From positions 1 to 14,996 of the forward strand of contig JAMDDL010000139.1 of assembly GCA_023488645.1 (NCBI GenBank): DNA of 14,996 nt, written 5' to 3'. The notes below the pieces were generated by a model that worked only from the letters and a program-made list of their open reading frames with translations, did no database searches and was not told the origin of the DNA. Below are positions 13,496 through 14,996 of this stretch, one piece after another (the stretch's first letter is position 1; each line of letters begins with the position of its first letter). A program made the position numbers and the translations under genes. The stretch comes from Actinomycetota bacterium. Its GTDB lineage: Bacteria > Actinomycetota > Humimicrobiia > Humimicrobiales > Humimicrobiaceae.

Positions 13496-14830
13496 ATGAA
13501 TTCAGACTACATTGATTTAATAAAAAATGCTGGTATTGTAGGAGCCGGAGGGGCGGGTTTTCCAACTTATGTTAAATTAAGCACCAAAGTTGATACTATT
13601 ATTGTAAATGGCGCAGAATGTGAACCTTTAATACAAGTAGACAGGCAGCTTATTGAAAAATATTTTGAAAGAATATATGAAGGTTTGAAAATTGCAGCGC
13701 AAGCTGCCGGCGCAAAGAAAGTTATAATTGCATTAAAGGAAAAAAACAGAAATGCAGTAAAAGTTCTTGAAGATTTTAATCAGGGCAGTCTCAAATTTGA
13801 AATTTTTAAACTTGGCAACTTTTATCCCGCAGGTGATGAACAGGTTCTTGTAAATGAAGTAACGGGCAAAATTGTTCCTGAAGGCGGTATTCCGTTAAAT
13901 GTTGGCATTGTTGTTATCAATGTGGAAACATTGTTTAATATTGCACATGCGGTTGAAGGAAAAAACCTGACTGAGAAATTTGTTACGGTCAATGGTGCGG
14001 TTGAAACTCCAAAAACATTAAAAGTACCAATTGGGACCTCCGTAAGATCACTGATTGAAGCATGCGGAGGTGCCACTGTCAGTGAATACGGCGTAATAGA
14101 TGGGGGGCCCATGACAGGAAAACTGGTTGATCCTGACAGTCATGCAGTTACAAAAACAACAAAAGCCATTTTAGTTTTACCTGATACAAACATAGTTGTA
14201 ATTCAAAAAAAGCGTAATATCAAAGCACAAATGAAAAGAGCCCAGGCAATATGTTTGAGCTGCAGAATGTGTACAGACTTATGCCCAAGATATCTTCTTG
14301 GACATGATCTTTTCCCGGATGAGTTAATGAAGAGAATGTACAGGAAGGAAATATCACCGGAAAATATTTCAAATTTTGATTACGCTTATCTTTGCTGCGA
14401 TTGCGGCTTATGTGAGTTATACAGTTGTGTAGTTGATCTTTCCGCAAGATCAATTTTCAATTATTTAAAAGTTGAACTTGCAAAAGCAGGAATAAAGAAT
14501 CCGCATAATCGTCAGACTCTCTCTGTAAATGAATTCAGAAATTTCAGAAAGGTCCCGGTTCCAAGACTGATCAAAAGAATAGAGCTTGATGGTTATACAA
14601 GCCGTGCTGATTTATCAAATGATAATGTTAACGTAAATGAGGTAAAACTTTTTTTAACACAGCATGTTGGAGTACCATCTGTTCCGGTTGTCAAAGTTGG
14701 TGATAGAATTGAAAAAGGCATGTTGATTGCTGACATTCCGGATGACAGGATTGGTTCAAAAATCCATGCTTCAATAAGCGGAACAATAAAGGAAATAACT
14801 GAAAAGTATATAATCATTTCCGGAAATTAA
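13496..14830 (+). CDS. pduS: PduS-like microcompartment electron-transfer protein (RnfC-related flavo-iron-sulfur protein)
   Basis: Flavin/Fe-S protein of BMC loci, described as a cobalamin reductase in propanediol-using bacteria and thought to pass electrons across or within the shell. 444 residues, normal for PduS. The NADH/FMN fold of the complex I 51-kDa type has GAGGAGFPTYVKL (16-28) and VNGAECEPLI (37-46). An SLBB-like stretch follows at about 165-210. Two 4Fe-4S sites are visible: C253-C256-C259-C263 followed by P264, and C303-C306 with C300 (or C301) and C311, in DCGLCELYSC. The usual proline after the last cysteine is V312. The C-terminal part (about 380-444) resembles a barrel-sandwich domain. 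A GGGAG seven bases before the ATG fixes the start. The next gene is pduT-like, as in pdu operons. Confidence 0.94.
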   Translation: MNSDYIDLIKNAGIVGAGGAGFPTYVKLSTKVDTIIVNGAECEPLIQVDRQLIEKYFERIYEGLKIAAQAAGAKKVIIALKEKNRNAVKVLEDFNQGSLKFEIFKLGNFYPAGDEQVLVNEVTGKIVPEGGIPLNVGIVVINVETLFNIAHAVEGKNLTEKFVTVNGAVETPKTLKVPIGTSVRSLIEACGGATVSEYGVIDGGPMTGKLVDPDSHAVTKTTKAILVLPDTNIVVIQKKRNIKAQMKRAQAICLSCRMCTDLCPRYLLGHDLFPDELMKRMYRKEISPENISNFDYAYLCCDCGLCELYSCVVDLSARSIFNYLKVELAKAGIKNPHNRQTLSVNEFRNFRKVPVPRLIKRIELDGYTSRADLSNDNVNVNEVKLFLTQHVGVPSVPVVKVGDRIEKGMLIADIPDDRIGSKIHASISGTIKEITEKYIIISGN

Positions 14831-14868
14831 TTTAATTTTTATTTATGAAGAATTAAGAATTACCCGAT

Positions 14869-14996
14869 ATGGAACAATTGATAAAAAAAAATGAAAGCAA
14901 TCTGGCTGTAGTCGAATTTAAAAGTATTGCAAGAGGCATATATGTAACTGATGCTATGCTTAAAGCTGCAAATGTCAATCTGGTAATGGCAACTTC
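14869..14996 (+). CDS. pduT: PduT-like trimeric BMC shell protein (3' end outside window)
   Basis: Only the first 42 codons are in the window; the gene runs off the right edge. The start MEQLIKKNESNLAVVEF is followed by KSIARGIYVTDAMLKAANVNLVMATS. This matches the first strand, helix and second strand of a BMC domain, with the SIARG..xxDAMLKxANV pattern of PduT. PduT is a two-domain (trimer-forming) shell protein that in characterised cases binds a 4Fe-4S cluster at its central pore and partners PduS; whether this one keeps the pore cysteine cannot be seen here. It lies 38 bases after pduS. Confidence 0.85.
   Translation, partial: MEQLIKKNESNLAVVEFKSIARGIYVTDAMLKAANVNLVMAT

Noticed and set aside
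1..14996. CRISPR array, prophage, toxin-antitoxin or transposase genes
   Set aside because: No regularly spaced repeats and no matching proteins were seen on either strand.

Overview
The window is AT-rich (roughly one third GC by eye), densely coded and almost entirely on the + strand. It comes from an anaerobic, low-GC bacterium whose phylum I cannot fix. The order comEA-comEC-holA-rpsT(opposite strand)-murJ-lepA resembles the housekeeping block shared by Bacillota and Actinomycetota. Formyl-tetrahydrofolate chemistry plus a bacterial microcompartment (BMC) points to an anaerobe. A deep-branching acetogen-like actinobacterial lineage, Atribacterota or Bacillota would all fit.

Positions 1-7406 are housekeeping: comEA (open at the left edge), a short comEC without the metallo-beta-lactamase domain, holA, rpsT on the - strand, murJ and lepA. 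A 417-base gap follows; it holds an unusually GC-rich, helix-rich island (about 7510-7661) that looks like a structured RNA I cannot assign. A small lipoprotein of unknown function comes next.

Positions 8355-11330 carry one-carbon metabolism: fhs (formate-tetrahydrofolate ligase) and folD (methylene-THF dehydrogenase/cyclohydrolase). fhs has a good promoter followed at once by two mutually exclusive hairpins. folD has changes at the two positions that normally hold the NADP 2'-phosphate, suggesting NAD use.

Positions 11396 to the right edge are the start of a microcompartment locus. There are four EutN/CcmL-type pentameric vertex proteins in two tandem pairs, a BlaI/MecI-type repressor on the opposite strand between the pairs, pduS (flavin/iron-sulfur electron-transfer protein) and the first 42 codons of a pduT-like trimeric shell protein. 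The signature enzymes, which would tell what the compartment does, lie beyond the right edge. The nearness of fhs and folD suggests, but does not prove, that the compartment chemistry makes or uses formate or THF-bound one-carbon units. The BlaI-type repressor is the obvious candidate regulator of the shell genes.
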